Shown here in pieces: positions 53,052 through 61,362 of a stretch of DNA of 64,000 bases (position 1 is the first letter of the stretch; each line of letters starts with the position of its first letter). A program made the translations under genes and the position numbers. Under the pieces are notes generated by a model. It saw nothing but the letters and a program-made list of their open reading frames with translations, was not told where the DNA came from and did no database searches. Source of the stretch: Gallionella sp. (GTDB taxonomy: Bacteria > Pseudomonadota > Gammaproteobacteria > Burkholderiales > Gallionellaceae); assembly GCA_030681375.1 (NCBI GenBank), contig JAUXWM010000042.1:41017-105016 (forward strand). The letters run 5' to 3'.

Positions 53052-54758
53052 ATGAGCACTAAACAGCCCTCCCTGCGGATCGATCTCGGCCATACCTCGC
53101 TGGCGGGCCTGCGTCCGCACAACGAGGACTATTGCGCCGGTGCCACGCCCGACGGCGAGGCACTGGAGAACAAGGGCATACTCGTTGCGGTAGCCGACGG
53201 GGTCGGCGGTCACGCCAATGGCCGGGAGGCATCGGAATACTGTGTGCGCAGCCTGCTGGCCGACTACTATTCCACGCCGGACACCTGGAGCATCTCCCAG
53301 TCGCTGGACAAGGTCATCGTCGCGCTCAATCGCTGGCTGTATTCACACAGCCGGCGCGCGCGCGAAACCGCCGGCATGGCCACCACGCTCTCGGCGCTTG
53401 TGCTGCGCGGGCGGCGCTATGTCATCGCGCATGTCGGCGACACCCGCATCTATCGTCTGCGCAATGCCAAGCTCTCACTGCTCACCAGCGACCATGTGTG
53501 GGAACACCCGGAACTCAGCAACGTCCTTTCCAGAGCGGTCGGGCTGGATGCCCATCTTTCCGTGGACTATATGGACGGAGAGCTTGCCGAAGGCGATCTC
53601 TTCCTGCTCGCCAGCGACGGTGTCTGGAACGTGCTGAACGAGGCGCGGCTGATCCATTTGCTCGAATCCACCGACAGTGCCGACGATATCGCCGCGCGCA
53701 TCACCCTGTCAGCCATTGAAGCAGGCACCCAGGATAACTGCACCGCGCTGGTGCTCAGAGTCCTCCAGCTGCCCCCCGATAGCCTGCGCGACAATGTCGC
53801 AAATATAGTCGCCCTGCCATTGCCCGCTCGCCTTAAATCCGGACAGCATGTTGACGGTCTGGAAGTGGTTGAAATGATTCATGACTCGCGCATGACCGTG
53901 TTGTATCGCGTGCGCGACCCTCATAACGGCCAGAACTATGTGCTCAAGACCCTGCATGCCGAAGCCGACGCGGCAGACACGGCCGCCATCGCTTATGAGG
54001 AATGGCTGGCGCGCCGCGTTGCCAGTGCCGATTTCCCGCAGGTGGTGAATTGGCCGCAACGTTCCTGCCTCTACTATCTGATGACCTGGCATGAAGGTGC
54101 CACACTGGGGCGCCATCTTGAAATGGGGCGTCGCTTTACTGTCGTTGAGGGCGCCGAACTTGCCGCGCGCATACTCAAGGCGGTGGCGGCCCTGCACCGG
54201 CTCGGCATCATTCACCGCGACATCAAGGCCGACAACCTGCATCTCGGTGCCGACGGCAGACTGCGCGTGCTTGATCTGGGCGTTGCCGCTTCCGATGGCC
54301 TAGATGCAGAAGAAACCTTCAACGAAATCAACAATCCGGGCACGCCCTCATTCATGGCCCCGGAACTCTACGCTGGCACCCCGGCCAATGAGTCCAGCGA
54401 CCTGTATGCGGTCGGTGTCACCTTGTATCATTTGCTGGCGCGCAAATACCCTTACGGCGAAATCGAGCCTTTCCAGACGCCCCGTTTTGGCGATCCTATC
54501 CCGCCGGCTCGTTTCCGCCCCGACATCCCGGAATGGCTCGAATCCGTGATACTCAAGGCGGTTGCCCGCGATCCGGTCGAGCGTTTTGAAACCGCCGAAG
54601 AGTTCTTGCTGGCGCTGGAACGCGGCGCGCAGCGACCGCTACGCGTTGCCCGTCGCACGCCGCTGTTTAAACGCGATCCGACGCTAGGCCTGAAACTGCT
54701 CGCGATCGGCTCACTGGTGCTCAACCTGCTGCTGCTTTTTCTGCTGCTGGTACGCTGA
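53052..54758 (+). CDS. Bifunctional PP2C phosphatase / Ser-Thr kinase, membrane-anchored (copy 2)
   Basis: A 568-residue paralogue of the protein at 49,862. The PP2C domain (1-240) has LRPHNEDYCAGA, VAVADGVGGHANGREAS, HVGDTRIYRLRNA, LASDGVWN and TQDNCTALVL and looks catalytically complete. The kinase domain has YVLKTLH, IIHRDIKADNLHL and VLDLGVAAS (DLG for DFG), with a degenerate glycine loop (EMIHDSRMTVLYRV). A C-terminal TM (LKLLAIGSLVLNLLLLFLLL) anchors it. Similar fusions beside nitrate transporters are known in proteobacteria; control of NarK or other nas proteins by phosphorylation is plausible but unproven. Confidence 0.92.
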   Translation: MSTKQPSLRIDLGHTSLAGLRPHNEDYCAGATPDGEALENKGILVAVADGVGGHANGREASEYCVRSLLADYYSTPDTWSISQSLDKVIVALNRWLYSHSRRARETAGMATTLSALVLRGRRYVIAHVGDTRIYRLRNAKLSLLTSDHVWEHPELSNVLSRAVGLDAHLSVDYMDGELAEGDLFLLASDGVWNVLNEARLIHLLESTDSADDIAARITLSAIEAGTQDNCTALVLRVLQLPPDSLRDNVANIVALPLPARLKSGQHVDGLEVVEMIHDSRMTVLYRVRDPHNGQNYVLKTLHAEADAADTAAIAYEEWLARRVASADFPQVVNWPQRSCLYYLMTWHEGATLGRHLEMGRRFTVVEGAELAARILKAVAALHRLGIIHRDIKADNLHLGADGRLRVLDLGVAASDGLDAEETFNEINNPGTPSFMAPELYAGTPANESSDLYAVGVTLYHLLARKYPYGEIEPFQTPRFGDPIPPARFRPDIPEWLESVILKAVARDPVERFETAEEFLLALERGAQRPLRVARRTPLFKRDPTLGLKLLAIGSLVLNLLLLFLLLVR

Positions 54759-54789
54759 AATACCTCATTCGCGCTGGATATTCCCGTAT

Positions 54790-55950
54790 CTATGCACGCA
54801 CTTTGAAGGATGCGGCGTATTGCTTCGGATCGCTGCCGTCCCACGGCGCATCCCCCATCAACACAGAGCGCCGCATCTCATTATCAGGAACAGGCACGTT
54901 GATTCCGGAGGCCGCCTGCTTGTACAACTCGATTTGATTGATTTGGTGGGCAATCTCCAGATAATCCGGATCTTCCTTGAGCAAACCCCAGCGCTTGAAC
55001 TGGGTGAGAAACCACATGCCGTCTGAAAGATAGGGGAAAGGTACTTTTCCGTCGTTGAAGAACTTTATGTGGTTCGGGTCATGCCATTCCTTGCCCAAAC
55101 CGTCTTGATAACTTCCCAGGAAGCGCCCTGCTATGACATCGACCGGCGCATCAACATAGGACTTGTCTGAGATAATTTCAGCTACTTTTGCCCGGTTGGC
55201 CCGGGAATCAATGTATTTTGCGGCATCCAGCATAGCCATGACGAGGGCACGTGCGGTATTGGGATATTGCCGCACGAATTCGGCACTGCAGCCCAACACT
55301 TTTTCCGGGTGGTCAGGCCAGATATCCTGTGACGACGCAACCGAGAAGCTGGTTTTTTTCAGTATTCCACGCGCATTCCACGGCTCACCGACACAAAAAC
55401 CATCCATGCTGGCGACACGTGCATTCGCCGCCATCTGTGTCGGCGGAACGGTAATGGTGCTGATATCGCTCAAGGGATTGATGCCGTAATGCGCCAGCCA
55501 GTAATACAGCCACATCGCGTGTGTGCCCGTCGGATAGGTATGAGCAAAAGTATATTCGCCAGGCTGAGCCTTGATCAGACGAGCTAAGGCTGAGCCATCA
55601 CAAACACCTTTATCTTCGAGGTGGCGCGCCAGCGAGATGCCCTGACCATTGTTGTTGATGGTCATCAACACGGCCATGTCTTTTTGCAGCCCGCCAATAC
55701 CCAGATGCACGCCGTACACCATGCCATACAACATGTGCGCGGCATGAAGCTCACCACACACAATCTTGTCACGCACGGCCGACCAGGAGGGTTGTTTGAC
55801 AGGAATAATCTTGATGCCATATTTCTCATCAAACTTCATCACAGAGGCGATGATGACTGATGCGCAGTCAGTCAAGGGAATAAAGCCAACCTTCACCCCC
55901 CTGAGTTCCGGCGCATCACTGCCGATGTTGCCCTTTGCGCTGTCAGCCAT
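54790..55950 (-). CDS. nasS: NasS-like cytoplasmic nitrate sensor (NrtA/CmpA family without signal peptide)
   Basis: A 386-residue periplasmic-binding-protein fold related to Nrt[52 protein letters not shown] and [15 protein letters not shown] match nitrate-binding residues of the family. It starts [12 protein letters not shown] with no signal, so it is cytoplasmic. That fits NasS, which in low nitrate holds the ANTAR protein NasT, here encoded at 60,531. The alternative is a detached substrate-binding regulatory domain as in cyanobacterial NrtC. The start overlaps the ATPase gene by 8 bases; an open frame reaching 56,076 is the ATPase in another frame. Confidence 0.82.
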   Translation of the reverse strand: MADSAKGNIGSDAPELRGVKVGFIPLTDCASVIIASVMKFDEKYGIKIIPVKQPSWSAVRDKIVCGELHAAHMLYGMVYGVHLGIGGLQKDMAVLMTINNNGQGISLARHLEDKGVCDGSALARLIKAQPGEYTFAHTYPTGTHAMWLYYWLAHYGINPLSDISTITVPPTQMAANARVASMDGFCVGEPWNARGILKKTSFSVASSQDIWPDHPEKVLGCSAEFVRQYPNTARALVMAMLDAAKYIDSRANRAKVAEIISDKSYVDAPVDVIAGRFLGSYQDGLGKEWHDPNHIKFFNDGKVPFPYLSDGMWFLTQFKRWGLLKEDPDYLEIAHQINQIELYKQAASGINVPVPDNEMRRSVLMGDAPWDGSDPKQYAASFKVRA

Positions 55951-57664
55951 GATCGCATTCGGCGAGGAAGGTGAGTAACTGCTCACGCAAATCATAATAA
56001 TCCGGATGTTCCAGCAGCATCTTGCGTGTGCGCGGACGCGGCAGGTTGATTTCCAGTATCTTGCCCACCCTGGCATTCGGTCCGTTGGTCATCATCACGA
56101 CGCGGTCGGCAAGCAGAATCGCTTCGTCCACATCATGGGTGACCATCATGGCCGTGACCTTGGTACGTGTCCAGACTTCCATCAACACCTCCTGCAAGTC
56201 CCAGCGGGTCAGTGAATCCAGCATGCCGAACGGCTCATCGAGCAACAGCATCTTGGGCGAGAGCGCAAACGCACGGGCGATACCGACACGTTGCTTCATG
56301 CCATTTGAAAGCTCGGAGGCTTTTTTACCCCACACATCGGCCAGCCCCACCCTAGTCAGATAATTCTCGATAATTGCCTGGCGCTCCTGCTTGCTGGCAT
56401 GCGGGTAGACCTGCTCCACGCCCAGAGCGACATTCTCATGCGCGCTGAGCCAAGGCACGAGACTGGGTGCCTGAAACACAATGCCGCGATCCGGCCCCGC
56501 GTTATCGACTTCGCGCCCGTCCAGCACAATGACGCCTTCGCTAATATTGTTGAGGCCTGCCATCATGGACAAAACAGTCGATTTTCCGCAGCCTGAGTGA
56601 CCGATAACGGAAATAAACTCACCCTTGCGTATCTTGAGCTCAAAACCATCGACAACCTTCACCGGTCCTTTCGGGGTCGGATAAATTTTCGAGACCTGCG
56701 AAAAATCAACGTAGCGTTCCACAGCGACGACATTGCGTGGTTTCTGATTCACTTCAAGCTGATGTTCTCGCGAGGTGTTGGGCAGAACCTGCGGCAGGCT
56801 GATGACATTACCCTCGGTCGCCGCATTCTTTGCAGAGCCGACCTGCATCAGATACTGGGTCACTTCGCGGCGGATACGCTTGAATTCCGGTGAATGATTG
56901 ATCGCAGCCCGGTCGCGCGGCCTGGGCAGGGTAACGTGAAACTCCGGCCCCAGCGTTGCATTCGGCCCCGGGTTCAGAGGGATAATGCGATCGGCCATGA
57001 TGATGCCCTCGTCCACATCGTTAGTGATGAGTACGACGGTTTTCTTCTCCTGACTCCAGATACGGATGATTTCATCCTGCAGCTTGGAACGGGTAAGCGC
57101 GTCCAGTGCGCTCAGTGGCTCGTCGAGCAACAGGATATCCGGTGAAGCCGCCAGGGCACGCGCCACCGATACTCGCTGGCGCATGCCGCCTGACAGCTCG
57201 GATGGCCTCTTATCCATGGCGGGAGTAAGATTTACCATGTCTATGTATTTCTCGACGCGCGCCGCACGCTCCGCCGGAGTAGCCTTGCTGAATACCTGAT
57301 CAACCGACAGCGCCACGTTCTGACGTACCGTCATCCACGGCATCAGGGAATAATTCTGAAAGACCACACCCCGATCCGGCCCCGGCCCGTCGATAGCCTT
57401 GCCGTTGCACAGCACCTCACCTTCATCAGCCTGCTGCAAACCCGCTATCAACGAGATCAGGGTAGATTTTCCGCTGCCGGAAAAACCGACGATGGCGACG
57501 AATTCGCCTTCCCTGATCTGCAAATTGATGTCCTTGAGCACGACCGTGCGCTGCGCACCGCTGCCAAACGATTTGCTGACGCCCTTGAACTCCAGGGCCA
57601 GCACGCCAGCCAAGGGTGATGCAACTTCGCCATGTTCTTCGGTTTTTAGTTGAGCGTTAAGCAT
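55943..57664 (-). CDS. Nitrate ABC transporter ATPase, tandem two-domain fusion
   Basis: A 573-residue protein with two NrtD-like ATPase domains joined by a ~55-residue linker. Domain 1 (about 25-265): [40 protein letters not shown]. Domain 2 (about 320-560): [49 protein letters not shown]. Domain 1 has LITNDVDEG where the switch histidine should be, so it may hydrolyse ATP poorly. The fusion replaces the NrtC/NrtD pair of cyanobacteria. It lies between nrtB and nasS. Confidence 0.92.
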   Translation of the reverse strand: MLNAQLKTEEHGEVASPLAGVLALEFKGVSKSFGSGAQRTVVLKDINLQIREGEFVAIVGFSGSGKSTLISLIAGLQQADEGEVLCNGKAIDGPGPDRGVVFQNYSLMPWMTVRQNVALSVDQVFSKATPAERAARVEKYIDMVNLTPAMDKRPSELSGGMRQRVSVARALAASPDILLLDEPLSALDALTRSKLQDEIIRIWSQEKKTVVLITNDVDEGIIMADRIIPLNPGPNATLGPEFHVTLPRPRDRAAINHSPEFKRIRREVTQYLMQVGSAKNAATEGNVISLPQVLPNTSREHQLEVNQKPRNVVAVERYVDFSQVSKIYPTPKGPVKVVDGFELKIRKGEFISVIGHSGCGKSTVLSMMAGLNNISEGVIVLDGREVDNAGPDRGIVFQAPSLVPWLSAHENVALGVEQVYPHASKQERQAIIENYLTRVGLADVWGKKASELSNGMKQRVGIARAFALSPKMLLLDEPFGMLDSLTRWDLQEVLMEVWTRTKVTAMMVTHDVDEAILLADRVVMMTNGPNARVGKILEINLPRPRTRKMLLEHPDYYDLREQLLTFLAECDHG

Positions 57665-57689
57665 GATAATTTTCCTGACAATTTAATCT

Positions 57690-57764
57690 GCGTAGGGTGG
57701 GCAGGTTTTTCTGCCCACGCTGTTTTTCATTTCCGGTACCACGTGGGCAAATGCCCACCCTACA
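57690..57764. repeat. Palindromic GTAGGGTGGGCA element, copy C
   Basis: Starts GCGTAGGGTGGGCAGG and ends ATGCCCACCCTACA; CTGCCCACGC and ACGTGGGC form the inner arms. It fills the gap between nrtB and the ATPase gene inside the nrt operon and may modulate expression of downstream genes. Confidence 0.8.
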
Positions 57765-57768
57765 AAAC

Positions 57769-58761
57769 TTATTCCGTTCGCTGGCCGAAACTGGCCATTT
57801 GCTGCAAGGTATGCATGGAGCGGTCTAGCAGGAAGCCGACAAAGCCGATGGTGAATACCGCCACCATGATGCGTTCCAGCGACTGCGAACTGCCATTCTG
57901 GAATTCGTCCCAGACAAACTTACCCAGACCGGGATTCTGAGCCAGCATCTCGGCTGCAATCAGCACCATCCACGCCACGCCGAGGGACAGGCGCATGCCG
58001 GTGAAGATCAGTTTAAGCGACGATGGAATGACGATTTTCATCACTTTGGTACGCGTGGACAGACGCAGCACTTTGGAAACGTTGAGCAGATCCTTATCTA
58101 TGGATGCCACGCCCAGGGCTGTATTGACCAGCGTCGGCCACATCGAGCACAGCGTCACCGTGATCGCCGAAACCAGGAAAGACTTCGCGAACATCGGGTC
58201 TGCACTGACATAGAGCGCACTCACTACCAGCGTTACAATAGGCAGCCAGGCCAGCGGCGACACCGGCCGGAAAATCTGGATCAGCGGATTGAGCGCCGCC
58301 TGTATCGTGCGGTTCAACCCGCACAGTATCCCGAGCGGCACGGCAATGATCGTCCCCAGCATAAATCCGACGAACACCGTGTAGAGACTGGTGAATATCT
58401 GATCCAGATAAGTAGGCTGGCCGGTGTACTGGATGACTTCGAATTCCTGCCCCGGATTCTGTGCCATGAACTCGGCCCGGCGCCCTTCCTGACGTTCATG
58501 GAACGCGGCCTCTCGCACCTGCTCGTTGCGATATTCCTGATACAGGTTGCCAGCTTGTTTGGCCACTGCAACCGGCCCGGGCAAGGTGCCCAGCGACGTC
58601 TGGACGCCGCTGGCCGCGACATGCCAGACACCGAGGAAAACGGTGATACCAAGCAATGCCGGTGCGATGCTGCGCAAGATTATCCGCGCCCTCGATTCAC
58701 CATTAGACTGCAGCAGCGCAACCAGTCGTTGCCACAGGGGTAGTTGTATTGTCGTGCTCAT
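57769..58761 (-). CDS. nrtB: Nitrate ABC transporter permease
   Basis: A 330-residue BPD-type permease. After TM1 (ALLGITVFLGVWHVA) comes a charged ~60-residue segment (EYRNEQVREAAFHERQEGRR). The conserved core follows with five TMs and the coupling helix KVLRLSTRTKVMKIVIPSSL, plus GVAWMVLIAAEMLAQNPGLG, an EAA-like motif. It pairs with NrtA and the tandem ATPase. The start at 58,761 (MSTTIQLPLWQRLVAL) has GAGTGAGGC upstream. Confidence 0.93.
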   Translation of the reverse strand: MSTTIQLPLWQRLVALLQSNGESRARIILRSIAPALLGITVFLGVWHVAASGVQTSLGTLPGPVAVAKQAGNLYQEYRNEQVREAAFHERQEGRRAEFMAQNPGQEFEVIQYTGQPTYLDQIFTSLYTVFVGFMLGTIIAVPLGILCGLNRTIQAALNPLIQIFRPVSPLAWLPIVTLVVSALYVSADPMFAKSFLVSAITVTLCSMWPTLVNTALGVASIDKDLLNVSKVLRLSTRTKVMKIVIPSSLKLIFTGMRLSLGVAWMVLIAAEMLAQNPGLGKFVWDEFQNGSSQSLERIMVAVFTIGFVGFLLDRSMHTLQQMASFGQRTE

Positions 58762-58812
58762 GTTTGCCTCACTCCGTATTTTCGCCCCGGCCTGCGCCGG
58801 GGCATTCACTAT

Positions 58813-60234
58813 TTACTTCGGCTGATCGTTGCGCTTCAGGCCAATCTTGAACTTGTTGATGTACTCGTTCGGCTTACGCCCGTCATACACCACGCCGTCG
58901 ATGAAACCGCTTTGCGCGCCCTTAAACCCGGTCTCCTTGGAAAAATCCGGAAAATCAGATGCCTTCATCTTGCCTTCGGCGATCAGCTCCTTGGCCGCAA
59001 TGGCATAAATGTCCGGGCGATAAATTTCCTTCGCCATTTTGAGGTACCAGTTATCCGGCTTCGCTTCTGAAATCTGTCCCCAGCGACGCATTTGTGTCAA
59101 ATACCAGATCGCATCGCTGTAGTACGGATAGGTCGCGTTGTAGCGAAAGAACACGTTGAAATCCGGCTCGGCACGTTTGTCACCTTTCTCATACTCGAAG
59201 GTGCCGGTCATGCTGTTGGCGATGACTTTCTCGTCTGCGCCCACATATTGAGACTTGGCGATGATTTTTACCGCTTCCATGCGGTTCTTGTTGTTCTGCT
59301 CATCCAGCCAGTAACCGGCGCGGATCAGCGCTTTGACGACATGGATGTGAGTATTTGGATTTTTTTCCGCCCACGCCTTGGAAACGCCGAACACCTTCTC
59401 AGGATTGTTCTTCTGCACATCGGAGTCGGTGGCAATCGGCACACCAATACCCTTGAACACCGCCTGTTGATTCCACGGCTCACCCACGCAGTAACCGTCT
59501 ATCGTGCCCGCCTCCATGGTTGACGGCATCTGTGGTGGCGGTGTCACCGATAACGGCACATCCGCCTTGATGGTGCCGCTGGTGTCGCCCTTGGCGGGCG
59601 CGTAATAGCCAGGATTCATACCGCCTGCCGCCAGCCAGTAGCGCAGCTCGTAGTTATGTGTAGACACGGGAAACACCATGCCCATCTTGAATTGCTTGCC
59701 CTGCTTCTTGTAATCGTCAACTACCGCTTTGAGATACTTGGGGTCTATCGGATGCACCGGCTTACCGTCCTTCATCGGCAGTTTCTTCTTGAGCTCGCCC
59801 CACACAGCGTTGGAAACGGTGATACCGTTGCCGTTCATATCCATACTGAATGCGGTAATGATGTCCGCCTTGGTGCCAAACCCGATAGTGGCCCCAATGG
59901 GCTGACCAGCCAGCATGTGCGCGCCGTCCAGTTCACCCGTGACCACACGGTCGAGCAGCACCTTCCAGTTCGCCTGCGCCTCAAGCATGACGGACAAGCC
60001 CTCATCCTCGAAATAACCTTTCTCGTAAGCAATCGCCAGTGGCACCATATCGGTCAGTTTGATAAAGCCAAACTTCAACGACGTCTGCTCTGCCTTGCCA
60101 ACCGCAGCCTGTGCCATACCGAGCGACGCAACACCGCTCAACACAAACACTGCGATTGCGGTCATTTTAAGAAAACCGCGACGGGTTTTTCCCTTGCCGT
60201 TGTTGGAAGCTGCCAGTTTATGAGTGCTTTGCAT
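58813..60234 (-). CDS. nrtA: Nitrate-binding protein of ABC transporter, Tat-exported
   Basis: A 473-residue periplasmic nitrate-binding protein. The N-terminus has a twin-arginine signal (KTRRGFLKM, hydrophobic stretch to about residue 43, AQA cleavage). [54 protein letters not shown] and [14 protein letters not shown] mark the nitrate site. It is the first gene of nrtA-nrtB-ATPase-nasS, transcribed from a sigma-54 promoter with a long attenuator leader. GGAGAG precedes the start. Confidence 0.95.
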   Translation of the reverse strand: MQSTHKLAASNNGKGKTRRGFLKMTAIAVFVLSGVASLGMAQAAVGKAEQTSLKFGFIKLTDMVPLAIAYEKGYFEDEGLSVMLEAQANWKVLLDRVVTGELDGAHMLAGQPIGATIGFGTKADIITAFSMDMNGNGITVSNAVWGELKKKLPMKDGKPVHPIDPKYLKAVVDDYKKQGKQFKMGMVFPVSTHNYELRYWLAAGGMNPGYYAPAKGDTSGTIKADVPLSVTPPPQMPSTMEAGTIDGYCVGEPWNQQAVFKGIGVPIATDSDVQKNNPEKVFGVSKAWAEKNPNTHIHVVKALIRAGYWLDEQNNKNRMEAVKIIAKSQYVGADEKVIANSMTGTFEYEKGDKRAEPDFNVFFRYNATYPYYSDAIWYLTQMRRWGQISEAKPDNWYLKMAKEIYRPDIYAIAAKELIAEGKMKASDFPDFSKETGFKGAQSGFIDGVVYDGRKPNEYINKFKIGLKRNDQPK

Positions 60235-60283
60235 GATTTACTCTCCTTGTATCCGGTTAAATTTAAAACTCACCATTTAAAAA

Positions 60284-60326
60284 CAAAAAGGCGTCCAACT
60301 GCGCATGTACGCAGTGGGACGCCTTT
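60284..60326 (-). terminator. Leader terminator upstream of nrtA
   Basis: On the minus strand AAGGCGTCC and GGACGCCTT form a 9-bp stem continued by ACTGCG/CGCAGT around TACATG, followed by TTTTTGTTTTT. Its 5' arm overlaps the second ANTAR hairpin, so the two structures exclude each other. About 50 bases remain to the nrtA start. Confidence 0.88.
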
Positions 60327-60364
60327 GTCCTTTATTTCAAATCCTCCGAACCGCCGTTGGTTCG
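60317..60364 (-). promoter_or_regulatory. Two-hairpin ANTAR (NasT) target in the nrtA leader
   Basis: Hairpin 1 is CGAACC-AACGGC-GGTTCG (minus strand, 60,364 to 60,347) and hairpin 2 is GGAC-AAAGGC-GTCC (60,330 to 60,317). They are separated by 16 bases. Both loops are hexanucleotides with A at position 1 and G at position 4, the signature for ANTAR proteins. NasT binding here would prevent the overlapping terminator and allow nrt expression. Confidence 0.85.
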
Positions 60365-60381
60365 TTGATGCTTAGTTAAAA

Positions 60382-60396
60382 GCAATACTCATGCCA
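60382..60396 (-). promoter_or_regulatory. Sigma-54 promoter of nrtA operon
   Basis: TGGCATGAGTATTGC on the minus strand has GG and GC 10 bases apart. Transcription would start near 60,370, just ahead of the first ANTAR hairpin. Confidence 0.85.
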
Positions 60397-60492
60397 GATA
60401 GAAAAAATATCTATTTATCCTTAATAATCAACATAATATAAAATTATTAGCTAATAGCTGGCCGTTTGTTGGGCGCATAAATGTCTGACTTG

Positions 60493-60508
60493 GTGCATGG
60501 ATATGCAC
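60493..60508. promoter_or_regulatory. Candidate activator dyad upstream of nrtA promoter
   Basis: GTGCA-TGGATA-TGCAC is a perfect 5-base dyad about 100 bases upstream of the nrtA -24 element. Half-sites resemble those near nirC, narK and nasT; spacing differs from classical NtrC sites. Confidence 0.4.
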
Positions 60509-60530
60509 GATTCAGGACAAAACCCTCGGG

Positions 60531-61109
60531 TCAAGCCCCGCTCAATTCCTTGGCGAGAATAATGGCATCGGCAATCTCGGCCATGCGCTTGCTACGGCTC
60601 ATCGCCATGCTGCGCATGCGTTTATAGGCATCCGCTTCACTGTAGCCGTGATCGACCATCAGGATGGCCTTGGCCTGATCGACAAGTTTGCGTTCGACCA
60701 ACTGGTTTCTGGCTTCCTTCAACTCGTCGCGCAGGCGCTTGTGTTCAGCAAAGCGTGCCGCAGCCACCTGAATAATGCCGCTCAGGTCTTCGCCTTGTAT
60801 CGTATGTGCCACGTAGGCACTGACTCCGGCACGCATCGCGACCTGAATGCTGTGACTGTCCTTCTGCCCGCCCAGTACCACCACCGGCTTTTCCAGCGTG
60901 GTGGACATCAGACTGATCTGCTCCAGCGTGTCCCGACCGGGCGCATTGGCATCAACAATAATCACGTCAGCTGATGCGGCCTGTATCGAGTATTCATTCA
61001 CCAGTTCCCAGGCCAGCACGCCGACCACATCGTATTCTGCCAGCTCAAGGCTGGCCTTCAACCATGCAGCACGATCCACGAGGTCATCAATAATCAGTAT
61101 CCGTTTCAA
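60531..61109 (-). CDS. nasT: NasT-type response regulator with ANTAR RNA-binding domain
   Basis: A 192-residue antiterminator. The receiver-like domain starts KRILIIDDLVDRAAWL and has VIIVDANAPGRDTLEQI. The coiled-coil ELKEARNQLVERKLVDQAK leads into the ANTAR helix bundle (AKAILMVDHGYSEADAYKRMRSMAM). With NasS it makes nrt expression nitrate-responsive. The start is TTG 61,109 with AAAGGA 6 bases upstream; a GTG at 61,130 precedes the predicted transcription start (about 61,125) and is unlikely. Confidence 0.93.
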   Translation of the reverse strand: MKRILIIDDLVDRAAWLKASLELAEYDVVGVLAWELVNEYSIQAASADVIIVDANAPGRDTLEQISLMSTTLEKPVVVLGGQKDSHSIQVAMRAGVSAYVAHTIQGEDLSGIIQVAAARFAEHKRLRDELKEARNQLVERKLVDQAKAILMVDHGYSEADAYKRMRSMAMSRSKRMAEIADAIILAKELSGA

Positions 61110-61136
61110 CTTGGTTCCTTTTTTCAGCACAACGCC

Positions 61137-61151
61137 GCAATTTTCGGGCCA
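61137..61151 (-). promoter_or_regulatory. Sigma-54 promoter of nasT
   Basis: TGGCCCGAAAATTGC on the minus strand matches GG-N10-GC. It implies a leader of only about 15 bases before the TTG start. Confidence 0.7.
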
Positions 61152-61203
61152 GACTCAAATCAGCCAAATTTTCAGGTTGATTTGAACAGGGCATAGCTGT
61201 TGC

Positions 61204-61218
61204 GCACTAAGATTGTGC
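61204..61218. promoter_or_regulatory. Candidate NtrC site upstream of nasT
   Basis: GCAC-TAAGATT-GTGC has the half-sites and 7-base spacing of NtrC enhancers. It lies about 55-65 bases upstream of the nasT -24 element. Confidence 0.55.
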
Positions 61219-61261
61219 ATCTATGTATTCAGACACTAACGTTGCATCAGGCTTCCGCAAT

Positions 61262-61287
61262 AAAAAAGGGCACCTTGCGATGCCCTT
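61262..61287 (-). terminator. Intrinsic terminator after amtB
   Basis: On the minus strand AAGGGCA and TGCCCTT pair around a CGCAAGG-type loop and run into six T residues. It ends the porin-glnK-amtB unit and separates it from nasT. Confidence 0.85.
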
Positions 61288-61362
61288 GGAACTGAGCTTG
61301 GGAGGCTCAGGGAGGAGAAGCGACGACTGACCCGTTTGATGGCCAGTCGTTTCACAGTAGGT

